NCBI RefSeq assembly: GCF_030272615.1
Contig: NW_026729170.1
Coordinates: forward strand, 100,001-122,500
From: Cryptomeria japonica
Taxonomy: Eukaryota > Streptophyta > Pinopsida > Cupressales > Cupressaceae
Direction of reading: 5' to 3'
Length of the DNA stretch: 22,500 bases
Shown: positions 8,745-17,264 of the stretch, in pieces
Layout: every line of letters starts with the position of its first letter
How positions within the stretch are numbered: position 1 is the stretch's first letter
The notes under the pieces: model-generated
Told to the model about the DNA's origin: nothing
Database searches by the model: none
Seen by the model: only the letters and a program-made list of their open reading frames with translations
Translations under genes and position numbers: made by a program

Positions 8745-8867
8745 ATACATGCGTAGCCTGCAGGAGCAATTAGGACATCGACCCCAACTTTCGGCTTCTA
8801 AACGAAAACAAGGTCTTTGAGGTTGGTGTAATGCGAACAACTAGGGGAGTCAACCCATCAAACCCAA

Positions 8868-8901
8868 CACCTCCCCTATATAAGCTATTTGTCTGATTCT
8901 C
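8868..8901 (-). promoter_or_regulatory. Pol I promoter-like core P9
   Basis: TATATAGGGG lies on the - strand at 8882-8873, 157 bp from P8. The neighbouring SalI-like site is mutated (GTCAAC in place of GTCGAC). Probable spacer promoter. Confidence 0.55.
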
Positions 8902-9024
8902 ATACATGTGTAGTCTACAGGAGCAATTAGGACATCGACCCCAACTTTTGACTTCTTAACGAAAACAAGGTCTTTGAGGTTGACGTAATGCGCACAACCA
9001 GGGGAGTCGACCCATCAAACCCAA

Positions 9025-9058
9025 CACCTCCCCTATATAAGCTATTTGTCCGATTCTC
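9025..9058 (-). promoter_or_regulatory. Pol I promoter-like core P10
   Basis: TATATAGGGG lies on the - strand at 9039-9030, 157 bp from P9. It keeps the CGGACAAATAGC upstream form and the GTCGAC downstream site. Confidence 0.55.
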
Positions 9059-9181
9059 ATACATGTGTAGCCTGCAGGAGCCATTAGGACATTGACCCCA
9101 ACTTTTGACTTCTTAACGAAAACAAGGTCTTTGAGGTTGGCGTAATGCGCACAACCAAGGGAGTTGACCCATCAAACCCAA

Positions 9182-9215
9182 CACCTCCCCTATATAAGCT
9201 ATTTGTCTGATTCTC
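9182..9215 (-). promoter_or_regulatory. Pol I promoter-like core P11
   Basis: TATATAGGGG lies on the - strand at 9196-9187, 157 bp from P10. The downstream site reads GTTGAC on the + strand in place of GTCGAC. The upstream form is CAGACAAATAGC. Confidence 0.55.
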
Positions 9216-9401
9216 ATACATGTGTAGCCTGCAACAACGATTAGGACATCCACCCCAACTTCTGAATTCGTCTGCGTTGACCGCACCAAAGGTGCACGCC
9301 TTGGTGCTCACCAAAATCCGACTTCCGACTTCTTCTGCTATGCGGGGTCTTTGAGGTTGGCGCAGTGCGCACAACCAGGGGAGTCAACCCACCGAATGCA
9401 A

Positions 9402-9435
9402 CACCTCCCCTATATAAGCTATTTGTCTGATTCTC
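9402..9435 (-). promoter_or_regulatory. Pol I promoter-like core P12
   Basis: TATATAGGGG lies on the - strand at 9416-9407, 220 bp from P11. The unit between P11 and P12 has gained about 63 bp that includes GGTGCACGCCTTGGTGCTCACC. Confidence 0.55.
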
Positions 9436-9558
9436 ATACATGCGTAGACTGCAGCAATGATTAGGACATCCACCCCAACTTTTGACTTCTTAAACAAGAC
9501 AGGGTCTTTGAAGTTGGTGCAGTGCACACAACCAGGGGAGTCGACCCATCAAACGCAA

Positions 9559-9593
9559 CACCTCCCCTATATAAAGCTATTTGTCCGATTCTC
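9559..9593 (-). promoter_or_regulatory. Pol I promoter-like core P13 (outermost, one extra T)
   Basis: TATATAGGGG lies on the - strand at 9573-9564, preceded by CTT-TATATA with one more T than every other copy (AAAGC on the + strand instead of AAGC). That shifts the upstream block by one base relative to the core. It is the copy farthest from the presumed 18S and the first one Pol I would meet coming from 26S. Confidence 0.5.
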
Positions 9594-9654
9594 ATACGTG
9601 TAGTCTGCAGCAGCGATTAGGACATCGACCCCAACTTCCGAATTCGTTTGCATT

Positions 9655-9830
9655 GACCGCACCAAAGGTGCACGCCTTGGTGTGCACCCTGGAGTGCACT
9701 TTGGTGCTCACCTCGGTGCACACTTTGGTGTGCACCTCGGTGTGCACCAAAGGTGCGCACCTTGGAGCGCACCAAAGGTGTACACTTTGGAGCGCACCAC
9801 ATAGGGTCTTTGAGAGGTTGGCGCAGTGCG
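9655..9830. repeat. Cluster of GGTGCACC / GGTGCGCACC palindromes
   Basis: Short alternating elements such as CCAAAGGTGCACGCC, TTGGTGTGCACC, TTTGGTGCTCACC and CCTTGGAGCGCACC follow one another. They are the same word family that makes up the 5S-side repeats (12.8-22.5 kb) and the 52-bp array. The cluster ends with AGGGTCTTTGAGAGGTTGGC at 9804, a remnant of one more promoter-type unit that has lost its core. Confidence 0.8.
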
Positions 9831-11535
9831 CACACCAAGGTGGGTGTTGAGGTGCGTGCCGAGGTGGGTGGGTGCTAGGGTGCGCTCCATGGTGGGTGCC
9901 AGGGTGGGTGCGTGCTAGGGTGGATTCCAAAGAGGGTCATAGGGTGGGTGCCAAGGTGGGTTGGTGATATAGTGGGTTCAAAGGTGGGTACTAGGGTGGG
10001 TTCCAAGGTGGGTCACAAGTTGGGTGCCAGGATGCGTGGGTGTTAGGTTGGGTGCCAAGGTGGGCTCCTGCGTGGGTGGGTGCTAGGGTGGGTTTCAAGG
10101 TGGACGCGAGGGCGGGTGCCAAGGTGGGTAACAAGTTGGGTGTTAGGATGGGTGAGTGCTAGAGTGGGTGCCAAGGTGGGTGGGTGCTAAGGTGGATGCC
10201 AAGGTGGTTCACAGGGTGGGTGGGTTCTAGGGTGAGTTCCAAGGTGGGTCACAGGTTCAGTGCTAGGGTGGGTGTCAAGGCGGGTGTCGAGGTGCCTGGG
10301 TGCTAGGGTGTGGATGCCAATGTGGGTCATAGGGTGGGTACTAGGGTGGGCTGCAATGTGGGTGCCAAGGTGGGTAACATGCTCGGTGGGTTCTAAATTG
10401 GGTGCCAGGGTGGGTGTGCACCCACCTTGCCCGAGGTGGGTGCCAAGGTGCCAGTGTGGGTGGGTGCTAAGGTGGATGCCAAGGTGGGTGAGAAGGTGGG
10501 TGATAGGTTGAGTGGTAGGATGGGTGGGTGCCAAGATGGGTCACAGGGTGGGTGCAAGGGTGGGTAGGTGCTAGGGTTGGTGTCAGGGTGGGTGGGTGCT
10601 AGGTTGGGTTCCAAGGTGGGTGCGAGGGTGAGTGTCAAGGTGGGTCACAGGTTAGGTGCTAGGATGGGTGAGTGCTAGGGTGCAAAGGTGCCAGGGTGGG
10701 TGCTAGGATGGGTCGATGCTAGGGTGAGTGGCAAGGTGGGTCCACAAGTGTCAAGGTGGGTGCCGAGGTGGGTGCCAAGTCGGCGACTGCTATGGTGGAT
10801 GCCAAGGTGGGTCACGGGGTGGGTGCCAAGTTGCTAGGTTGGGTTCCAAGGTGGGTGCCAACGTGGGTGCTAGGGTGCGTGGGTTAAAGGGTGTGTCACA
10901 ACGTGGGTGCCAGGATGGGTGCGCACCCACACTGGCCAAGACGGGTGCGGGTGCAAGGTTGGGTTCCAAGCCCGGTCACAGGCTGGGTGCTAGGATGGGT
11001 GGGTGCCAAGGTGGGCACCAGGGTGGGTGCACCCACCCTGGCCAAGGTGGGTCACGGGGTGGGTCCTAGGGTGGGTAACGGGGTGGGTACTAAGGTGCGT
11101 GCCAAGGTGGGTCATAGGGTGGGTGCCAAGGTGGGCACCAGGGTGGGTGTGCACCAACCCTAGCCAGGGTAGGTCACGGGGTGGTTGTCGGGGTGGGCGT
11201 CAAGGAGCCAAGGTGGGTGGCAAGTAGCCAAGTTGCGTGCCAAGGTGGGTGTCGGGGTGGGTGCCAAGGATCCAAGGTGGGTGCCAAGGAACCAAGGTGG
11301 GTGTCTGGGTGGGTGCCGAGGTGGGAGCCAGGGTGGGTCCCAAGGTGAGTGCAAAGGTGGGTGCCAGGGTCAAGGTGAGTGCCAATGTGGGTTCCAAGGT
11401 GCCAGGGTCAGGGTGAGTGCCAATGTGGGTTCAAAGGTGCTAAGTTGGGTGCGAGGTTGGGTGCGAGGGTGGGTGGGTGCCAAGGTGTGCTAGGTGGAAG
11501 CCCGGGTGGGTCGGCATCCCATGGGTGTCGAGTTG
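9831..11535. repeat. G-rich degenerate tract of GGTGGGTGCCAAGGTGGG words
   Basis: About 1.7 kb consists of variations on GGTGGGTGCCAAGGTGGGTG, with TGCTAGGGTGGG and GGTCACAGGGTGGG as common alternatives. G is far more common than C on the + strand, with many runs of three or four Gs close together, so local G-quadruplex folding is plausible. Three short inverted words, of type GGGTGGGTGYRCACCCACC, lie near 10425, 10915 and 11023. No gene is seen: the open frames (for example 10728-11069) encode only low-complexity Gly/Val/Trp repeats. Confidence 0.9.
11018..11041. repeat. Perfect 24-bp palindrome at the 7.9-kb duplication edge
   Basis: CCAGGGTGGGTG is followed directly by its exact reverse complement. 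The point where sequence identity with the second 7.9-kb unit begins (11029, matching 18952) is the centre of this palindrome. Only the right half is present at the second junction, where the left side is instead CACCAAGG. Confidence 0.9.
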
Positions 11536-11888
11536 GGTGCCTGATGGGTGCTTCTTGTCAAGTTTTAGTCGTCGGGACTCATTTCGAGCCTTAGAGGTCG
11601 TTTCTTGTCCGGTTGCCCTGTCTTCGACCTGGGAACCCAATTTTGGTCCTCGGGTCCCATTTTTTTTTGTCTCGCATCCCACTTTTGGCCTGTGGCCTTT
11701 TCGGGGTCGATTCTCGTTTTGGGCATCAGAGCATGTTTCTTCTCCTAAAACCCAATATTTGTTTATTAAGTCTCGGAACACATTTTTGTTCTCGTGGACC
11801 CATCATGGGTCTTGGAACGCATTTGTGGTCCTTGGGTCCCATTTTGCATCCCGAAACTTGTGTTTTGGTGCTTGATCCCTATTTTGGG
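11536..11888. repeat. T-rich tract of degenerate CTCGGGWCCCATTTTT words
   Basis: A change in composition separates the G-rich tract from the GC-rich 5S flank. Loose repeats of about 30-50 bp recur: TCGGGACTCATTTCGAGCCT, CTCGGGTCCCATTTTTTTT, TCTCGGAACACATTTTTGTT, TCTTGGAACGCATTTGTGGT and CCTTGGGTCCCATTTTGCAT. No promoter or gene is recognised. The second copy is at 19459-19811. Confidence 0.7.
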
Positions 11889-12283
11889 TGCCCACCTTGC
11901 ACCAAGTGCGCACCCGGGGCAAACCGAGCGCCTTGGTGCACCGGGGCAAGATCGAGCGTGCACCCGAGGCGCCCCGAACATGCACCAAGGTGCACTCGGC
12001 CCACATGTGAGCGCAGGTCGTTGCGCCCGAGGTGGTGTGTGGGCACCGCGTTGCAGACGGGACACTGCACGCACACGACGCCCCCTCCAGGTGCACGCAC
12101 GTAGGCCGGGCCGGGTGCACACCCGACGCCCTAGCAAGGTGCGCGCACCCGGGCAGGGCTCACACTTGGCGAACGGGGCGCACTTCGCGAGGGAGGGTGT
12201 GCACCTCGACGGGGGTGGGTGGCCGGGGTGGATTCGCACGTGGGTCGCGGTTTGCTAAGTACACACTGCGACAAGCTCATAAC
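11889..12283 (+). promoter_or_regulatory. GC-rich 5' flank of 5S copy 1
   Basis: This is a 395-bp spacer with GTGCGCACCCGGGGCAAACC and GCGCCTTGGTGCACCGGGG words that recur after the gene. Immediately before the 5S gene there is C at -1, as usual in plant 5S genes, and TAAGTACA at about -28 to -21, in the place of the TATA-like element of plant 5S promoters. I do not see a clean GC at -12. The flank differs from the second copy at 12087 and 12247 only. Confidence 0.6.
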
Positions 12284-12401
12284 GGGTGCGATCATACCAG
12301 CATTAGTGCACCGGATCCCATCAGAACTCCGCAGTTAAGCGCGCTTGGGCCGGAGTAGTACTGGGATGGGTGACCTCCCGGGAAGTCCCGGTGTTGCACC
12401 C
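12284..12401 (+). rRNA. 5S ribosomal RNA, copy 1
   Basis: A complete 118-nt 5S rRNA gene. The ends GGGTGC and GCACCC pair to form helix I. Internal Pol III control elements are intact: box A AAGCGCGCTTGGGC (nt 54-67), the intermediate GGAGTAGTA (about nt 69-77) and box C GGGATGGGTGACCTCCCGGG (nt 80-99). The product is the 5S RNA of the large ribosomal subunit. The sequence (TTAGTGCACC, CCGCAGTTAAGCGCGC, GGCCGGAGTAGTACTGGG) is of the gymnosperm type as I know it. It differs from copy 2 only at nt 19 (12302), A instead of G, which by the standard 5S fold would face C59 in helix II and give an A-C mismatch. It is probably still transcribed, but copy 2 has the more canonical sequence. If the Pol I cores are read correctly, this gene is on the strand opposite to the 35S genes. 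Confidence 0.98.
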
Positions 12402-12414
12402 TTTTTTAGTTTTT
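12402..12414 (+). terminator. Pol III terminator of 5S copy 1
   Basis: TTTTTT follows directly after the last base of the gene, then AG, then TTTTT. A run of four or more Ts on the non-template strand is the normal RNA polymerase III stop, and the second run would act as a back-up. Confidence 0.93.
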
Positions 12415-12842
12415 CGCCGGGCGTCGCAATGCTATTTGAATAAACCTTTTGCCCGTTTGCGTTCTCGTCGGGGCCGGGCCGGGCCGGGGTGCGCTGCCCG
12501 CACTACCGCGCGCGCGGGGGCGACACCGAGCGCGCACCCGAGGCGCCCCGAGCACACAGGCCACGGTGCAACCCGGGCGTTGTGCGCGCACCCCGGTGCG
12601 CCCGAGGTGCTGCGCGCGCACCCAGGTGAAATCGGTGTGCACCTCGGCCAGTGCGCGCTCGGTCGAGTCGCGCACGTTGGCCAAGGTGCACGGTGATGTT
12701 TCTTACTCTAAGGTTCCGCACCAGACGCCCGGGACAGGTGAGCGAAGCTGGGCGGGGCCGGGTGCGCGGCCGGGGCAGGTGCACGCAGCTGGAGAGAGCT
12801 TTGGAGCACACTTCGGAGCGCACCAATGATGCGCTCCATTCA
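12415..12842. other. GC-rich 3' flank of 5S copy 1, no gene seen
   Basis: This is mostly non-repeated, CpG-rich sequence with GGGCCGGGCCGGGCCGGGG at 12469-12487 and GCGCGCGCGGGGGC near 12508. Words such as GCGCACCCGAGGCGCCCCGA echo the upstream flank. The last 60 bp (from 12788) enter the TTGGAGCACACTTCGGAGCGC family of the next block. Open frames on both strands are Arg/Ala/Pro-rich and look spurious. Confidence 0.6.
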
Positions 12843-13620
12843 AAAGTTTCCTGAAAAGGCAAAAAAAGTTGAGATTATAGAATTTCCCACTTGAGAGATT
12901 GTAAAAAAAAAAAATTTAAAATGAAGGAAACGCGGGTGCCAAGGTGTGCGCAGCCCAGCCAAGGTGTGCGCACCAAGGCGCCCACCCTGGCGAAGGTGCA
13001 CGCAAGGTGCGCACCCGAGGCAAACCGGACAATTAACCCAACTTTCGACTTCGCGCGCACCTTGGAGCGCACTTCGGAGCGCTCCTTGGTGCGCACCAAT
13101 CTTGGGCACCTCGGAGTGCACCATGGCGCCCACCAAGGTGCGCACCCGGGGCAAACCGAGCTCCGACTTCGTGCGCACCTTGGAGCGCACGAAAGGTGCG
13201 CACCATGGCGCCCACCAAGGTGCGCAGCCCAGCCAAGGCGTGCGCATCAAGGTGCGCACCCTGGCGAAGGTGCGCACCCGGGGCAAACCGAGCTCCGACT
13301 TCGTGCGCACCTTGGAGCGCACAAAAGGTGCGCAACCCAGCCAAGGTGTGCGCACCCCGGTCAAACCGAGCTCCGAATCGTGCGCACCAGAGGTGCACGC
13401 CATCGTGCGCACCTTGGAGCACACTTCGGAGCCCTCCTTGGTGCGCGCCGATGTTGCGCACCTCGGAGCGCACCCGGGGAAAACAATGCAATTAACCCGA
13501 CTTTCGACTTCGTGGGCACCTCGGAGCGCTCTCGGGTTCGCACCTCGGAGCACACCGAGGTGCGCACCTTTGATGCGCTGCCTTCACCAATTTCCAGAAA
13601 AGGCAAGAAAACATTGAGAA
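12843..13620. repeat. Subrepeat block A (GGTGCGCACC / TTGGAGCGCAC words)
   Basis: It starts with an A/T-rich linker (12843-12925, including a run of 12 A) and then repeats CGAGCTCCGACTTCGTGCGC, ACCTTGGAGCGCAC and CCAAGGTGTGCGCACC words. The perfect palindrome GGTGCGCACC recurs throughout. This block uses GAGCTCCGAC where later blocks use GGGCTCCGAC, so it is an older, separately diverged version. It ends in a shortened linker near 13587-13620. The second copy is at 20766-21543. Confidence 0.85.
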
Positions 13621-14624
13621 GGTGTGCGCACCGAGGTGCCCACCCTGGCGAAGGTGCACGCGAGGTGCGCACCCGGGGCAAACCGGGCTCCGACTTCGTG
13701 CACGCCGCACCTTGGAGCACACTTCGGAGCGCTCCTTGGTGCGCACCAGGGCGCGCAACCCAGCCGAGGTGCCCACCCCGGCGAAGGTGCACGCGAGGTG
13801 CGCACCCGGGGCAAACCGGGCTCCGACTTCGTGCACGCCATGGTGCCCACCGCGGCGAAGGTGCACGCGAGGTGCGCACCCGGGGCAAACCGGGCTCCGA
13901 CTTCGTGCACGCCGCACCTTGGAGCACACTTCGGAGCGCTCCTTGGTGCGCACCATGGTGCCCACCAGGGCGCGCAACCCCGCCGAAGGTGCACGCGAGG
14001 TGCGCACCCGGGGCAAACCGGGCTCCGACTTCGTGCACGCCGCACCTTGGAGCACACTTCGGAGCGCTCCTTGGTGCGCACCATGGTGCCCACCAGGGCG
14101 CGCAACCCCGCCGAAGGTGCACGCGAGGTGCGCACCCGGGGCAAACCGGGCTCCGACTTCGTGCACGCCATGGTGCGCACCGCGGCGAAGGTGCGCACCC
14201 GGGGCAAACCGGGCTCCGACTTCGTGCACGCCGCACCTTGGAGCACACTTCGGAGCGCTCCTTGGTGCGCACCAGGGCGCGCAACCCAGCCGAGGTGCCC
14301 ACCCCGGCGAAGGTGCACGCGAGGTGCGTACCCGGGGCAAACCGGGCTCCGACTTCGTGCACGCCGCACCTTGGAGCACACTTCGGAGCGCTCCTTGGTG
14401 CGCACCATGGTGCCCACCAGGCCGCGCAACCCAGCCAAGGTGTGCGCACCAAGGTGCACGCGAGGTGCGCACCCGGGGCAAACCGGGGTCCGACTTCGTG
14501 CACGCCGCACCTTGGAGCACACATCGGGGCGCTCCCAGGTTCGCACCGGCGTTGCGCACCGTGGTGGGCACCTCGGAGCACACCAAGGTGGGCAGCGAGG
14601 TGCGCACCTTTGATGCGATGCCTT
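13621..14624. repeat. Subrepeat block B (modular 120-210-bp repeats)
   Basis: Modules are joined in varying order: CCCGGGGCAAACCGGGCTCC-GACTTCGTGCACGCC, CACCTTGGAGCACACTTCGG-AGCGCTCCTTGGTGCGCACC, ATGGTGCCCACCAGGGCGCG and CAACCCAGCCGAGGTGCCCA. The CACCTTGGAGCACAC word recurs near 13709, 13915, 14043, 14231, 14366 and 14508. Different combinations give different spacings. The second copy of this block (21544-22471) lacks 63 bp (one module, about 14169-14231) and a further 11 bp near 14320. Confidence 0.85.
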
Positions 14625-14841
14625 CACTAATTTCCATAAAAGGCAAAAAAAAAACGAGATTTTAAAATTTCCGTTTTGAAAGATAGTGAGAAAAAGGGAA
14701 TGCTGGTGCCATCTTGAGCCCGCCCTGGTGCGCAGCCCAGCCAAGGTGTGCGCACCAAGGTGCCCACCCTGGCGAAGGTGCGCGCCCGGGCAATTAATCC
14801 AACTTCCAACTTCGCGCGCGCCAGGGTGGGAGCGCACCCAA

Positions 14842-14912
14842 CAACCGGGCCTGGGAAGAGCCAATGCGAGAAACCCCACCAAACGCTCTGACAAAAAAAG
14901 AGGGGGCGCTCC
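14842..14912. repeat. 71-bp cassette, copy 1
   Basis: A segment unlike the surrounding GGTGCGCACC words. It contains GAGCCAATGCGAGAAACCCC, then ACCAAACGCTCTGAC, a run of seven A, and GAGGGGGCGCTCC. It is flanked left by GCGCCAGGGTGG and right by AGTAACCCCGCTTCGGAGCG. Its origin is not recognised. Three further copies lie at 15311, 17194 and 17662. Confidence 0.8.
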
Positions 14913-15310
14913 AGTAACCCCGCTTCGGAGCGCACCCTGGGCAAACCCAGCCAAGGTGCCCACCCCGGCCAAGGTGCAGGCGAGGTGCGCACCCGGGGCA
15001 AACCAGGCTCCGACAACGTGCACGCCGCACCTTGGAGCACACTTCGTAGCGCTCCCGGGTGCGCACCTCAGAGCACACCAAGGTGGGCAGCGAGGTGCGC
15101 ACCTTTGATGCGCTGCCTTCACTAATTTCCAGAAAAGGCAAAAAAAAAAGGAGATTTTAAAATTTCCGTTTTGAAAGATAGTGAAAAAAACGGAACGCGC
15201 GTGCCATCTTGAGCCCGCCCTGGTGCGCAGCCCAGGTAAGGTGCCCACCCTGGCAAAGGTGCGCACCCGGGCAATTAACCCTACTTCCGACTTCGTGCGC
15301 GCCAGGGTGG

Positions 15311-15381
15311 CAACCGGGCCTCGGAAGAGCCAATGCGAGAAACCCCACCAAACGCTCCGACAAAAAAAGAGGCGGCGCTCC
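15311..15381. repeat. 71-bp cassette, copy 2
   Basis: The same cassette as at 14842, with GGGCCTCGGAAGAGCC instead of GGGCCTGGGAAGAGCC, ACGCTCCGAC instead of ACGCTCTGAC, and GAGGCGGCGCTCC instead of GAGGGGGCGCTCC. It pairs with the copy at 17662. Confidence 0.8.
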
Positions 15382-17193
15382 AATAACCCCGCTTCGGAGC
15401 GCAGCCGGGGCAAACCCAGCCAAGGTGCCCACCCCGACGAAGGTGCACGCGAGGTGCGCACCCGGGGCAAACCGGGCTCCGACAACGTGCACGCAGCACC
15501 TTGGAGCACACTTCGAAGCACTCCCGGGTGCCCACCGGCGTTGCGCACCGTGGTGGGCAGCGAGGTGCGCACCTTTGATGCGCTGCCTTCACTAATTTCC
15601 AGAAAAAGGCAAAAAAAAATGAGATTTTAAAATTTCCGTTTTGAAAGATAGTGAAAAAAAAGGAACGCGGGTGCCATCTTGAGCCCGCCCTGGTGCGCAG
15701 CCCAGGCAAGGCATGCGCACCAAGGTGCCCACCCGAGGTGCACACCCGGGGCAAACCGGGCTCCGACTTCGTGCAGGCCGCACCTTGGAGCACACTTCGG
15801 AGCGCTCCTTGGTGCGCACCATGGTGCCCACCAGGGCGCGCAACCCAGCCAAGGTCTGCACACCAAGGTGCCCACCCCGGCGAAGGTGCACGCGAGGTGC
15901 GCACCCGGGGCAAACCGGGCTCCGACTTCGTGCACGCCATGGTGCCCACCGCGGCGAAGGTGCACGCGAGGTGCGCACCCGGGGCAAACCGGGCTCCGAC
16001 TTCGTGCACGCCGCACCTTGGAGCACACTTCGGAGCGCTCCTTGGTGCGCACCATGGTGCCCACCAGGGCGCGCAACCCAGCCAAGGTGTGCGCACCAAG
16101 GTGCACGCGAGGTGCGCACCCGGGGCAAACCGGGGTCCGACTTCGTGCACGCCGCACCTTGGAGCACACATCGGAGCGCTCCCAGGTTCGCACCAGCGTT
16201 GCGCACCTTTGATGCGCTGCCTTCACTAATTTCAAGAAAAGGCAAAAAAAAACGAGATTTTAAAATTTCCGTTCTGAAAGATAGTGAAAAAAACGGAACG
16301 CGGGTGCCATCTTGAGCCCTTCCTGGTGCGCAGCCCAGGCAAGTTGTGCGCACCAAGGTGCCCACCCTGGCGGAGGTGCGCGCCCGGGGCAATCCGGGCT
16401 CCGACTTCGTGCACTGCATGGTGCCCACCAAGGCGCGCAACCCAGCCAAGGTGCCCACCGCAGCGAAGGTGCACGCGAGGTGCACACCCGGGGCAAACCG
16501 GGCTCCGACTTCGTGCACGCCGCACCTTGGAGCACACTTCAGAGCGCTCCTTGGTGCGCACCAGGGCGCGCAACCCAGCCGAGGTGCCCACCCCGGCGAA
16601 GGTGCACGCGAGGTGTGCACCCGGGGCAAACCGGGCTCCGACTTCGTGCACGCCATGGTGCCCACCGCGGCGAAGGTGCGCACCCGGGGCAAACCGGGCT
16701 CCGACTTCGTGCACGCCGCACCTTGGAGCACACTTCGGAGCGCTCCTTGGTGCGCACCATGGTGCCCACCAGGCCGCGCAACCCAGCCAAGGTGTGCGCA
16801 CCAAGGTGCACGCGAGGTGCGCACCCGGGGCAAACCGGGGTCCGACTTCGTGCACGCCGCACCTTGGAGCACACATCGGGGCGCTCCCGGGTTCGCACCG
16901 GCGTTGCGCACCGTGGTGGGCACCTCGGAGCACACCAAGGTGGGCAGCGAGGTGCGCACCTTTGATGCGATGCCTTCACTAATTTCCATAAAAGGCAAAA
17001 AAAAAACGAGATTTTAAAATTTCCGTTTTGAAAGATAGTGAGAAAAAGGGAATGCTGGTGCCATCTTGAGCCCGCCCTGGTGCGCAGCCCAGCCAAGGTT
17101 TGCGCACCAAGGTGCCCACCCTGGCGAAGGTGCGCGCCCGGGCAATTAACCCAACTTCCAACTTCGCGCGCGCCAGGGTGGGAGCGCACCCAA

Positions 17194-17264
17194 CAACCGG
17201 GCCTGGGAAGAGCCAATGCGAGAAACCCCACCAAACTCTCTGACAAAAAAAGAGGGGGCGCTCC
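17194..17264. repeat. 71-bp cassette, copy 3
   Basis: The counterpart of the 14842 copy in U2. It has one visible change, AACTCTCTGAC instead of AACGCTCTGAC. Confidence 0.8.

Larger units (their letters stand above)
8640..9640 (-). repeat. 157-bp tandem repeat, each unit with one Pol I core (P8-P13)
   Basis: Cores lie at 8716, 8873, 9030, 9187, 9407 and 9564, spaced 157, 157, 157, 220 and 157 bp. Each unit carries GGGTCTTTGAGGTTGGYGYA, TGCGCACAACCAGGGGAGTC, CCCATCAAACSCAACACCTC, the core, CTCATACATGTGTAG, TGCAGGAGC-ATTAGGACATC and CCCCAACTTTTGACTTCTTA. The 220-bp interval contains an extra piece with CCGCACCAAAGGTGCACGCC near 9281. The units are a shortened version of the 311-bp unit, lacking most of its TCATCGG part. 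Confidence 0.9.
14625..16976. repeat. 2.35-kb internal tandem unit, first copy (U1)
   Basis: Sequence from the linker at 14629 reappears from 16981, an offset of 2,352 bp. U1 contains four linker-started segments (14629, 15122, 15594, 16228), two copies of a 71-bp cassette (14842 and 15311), and the modules of block B. Each segment opens with CGGAACGCGGGTGCCATCTT-GAGCCCGCCCTGGTGCGCAG after the linker. The repeat homology extends left of 14625 as well, so the true edges are blurred by shared modules. Confidence 0.88.

Noticed and set aside
7721-8773. Open frames of 200-336 codons over the 52-bp array, with a repeating Lys/Ser/Pro/Cys-rich product
   Set aside because: A stop-free repeat whose length is not a multiple of three is read through all three frames in turn on both strands. 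There is no start context or unique sequence, and no conserved fold is recognisable.
5405-9593. TATATAAG read on the + strand as Pol II TATA boxes
   Set aside because: Read on the + strand the motif is followed by CTATTTG or TTATTTG with no G-run and no downstream gene. On the - strand it gives TATATAGGGG, the plant Pol I start consensus, in an rDNA context. Pol II use is not excluded by sequence alone.
10187-11163. Gly/Val/Trp-rich and Thr/His/Pro-rich frames in the G-rich tract, resembling low-complexity structural proteins
   Set aside because: They are direct translations of GGTGGGTGCC words in several frames and both strands, with no unique segment.
11440-12258. A possible gene in the T-rich tract (frames of 132-163 codons, less repetitive than elsewhere)
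   Set aside because: The frames overlap on both strands, recur exactly in the duplicate at 19363-20181, show no recognisable domain, and lie directly upstream of 5S rDNA. The underlying DNA is itself made of degenerate repeats.
12891-15572. Very long open frames on both strands (579 codons from 12891 on +, 662 codons ending at 13584 on -)
   Set aside because: The GC-rich GGTGCGCACC repeats contain almost no stop codons in any frame, and long frames overlap on both strands. Translations are Ala/Pro/Arg/Cys/His repeats with no domain, and the same frames recur in the duplicated units.
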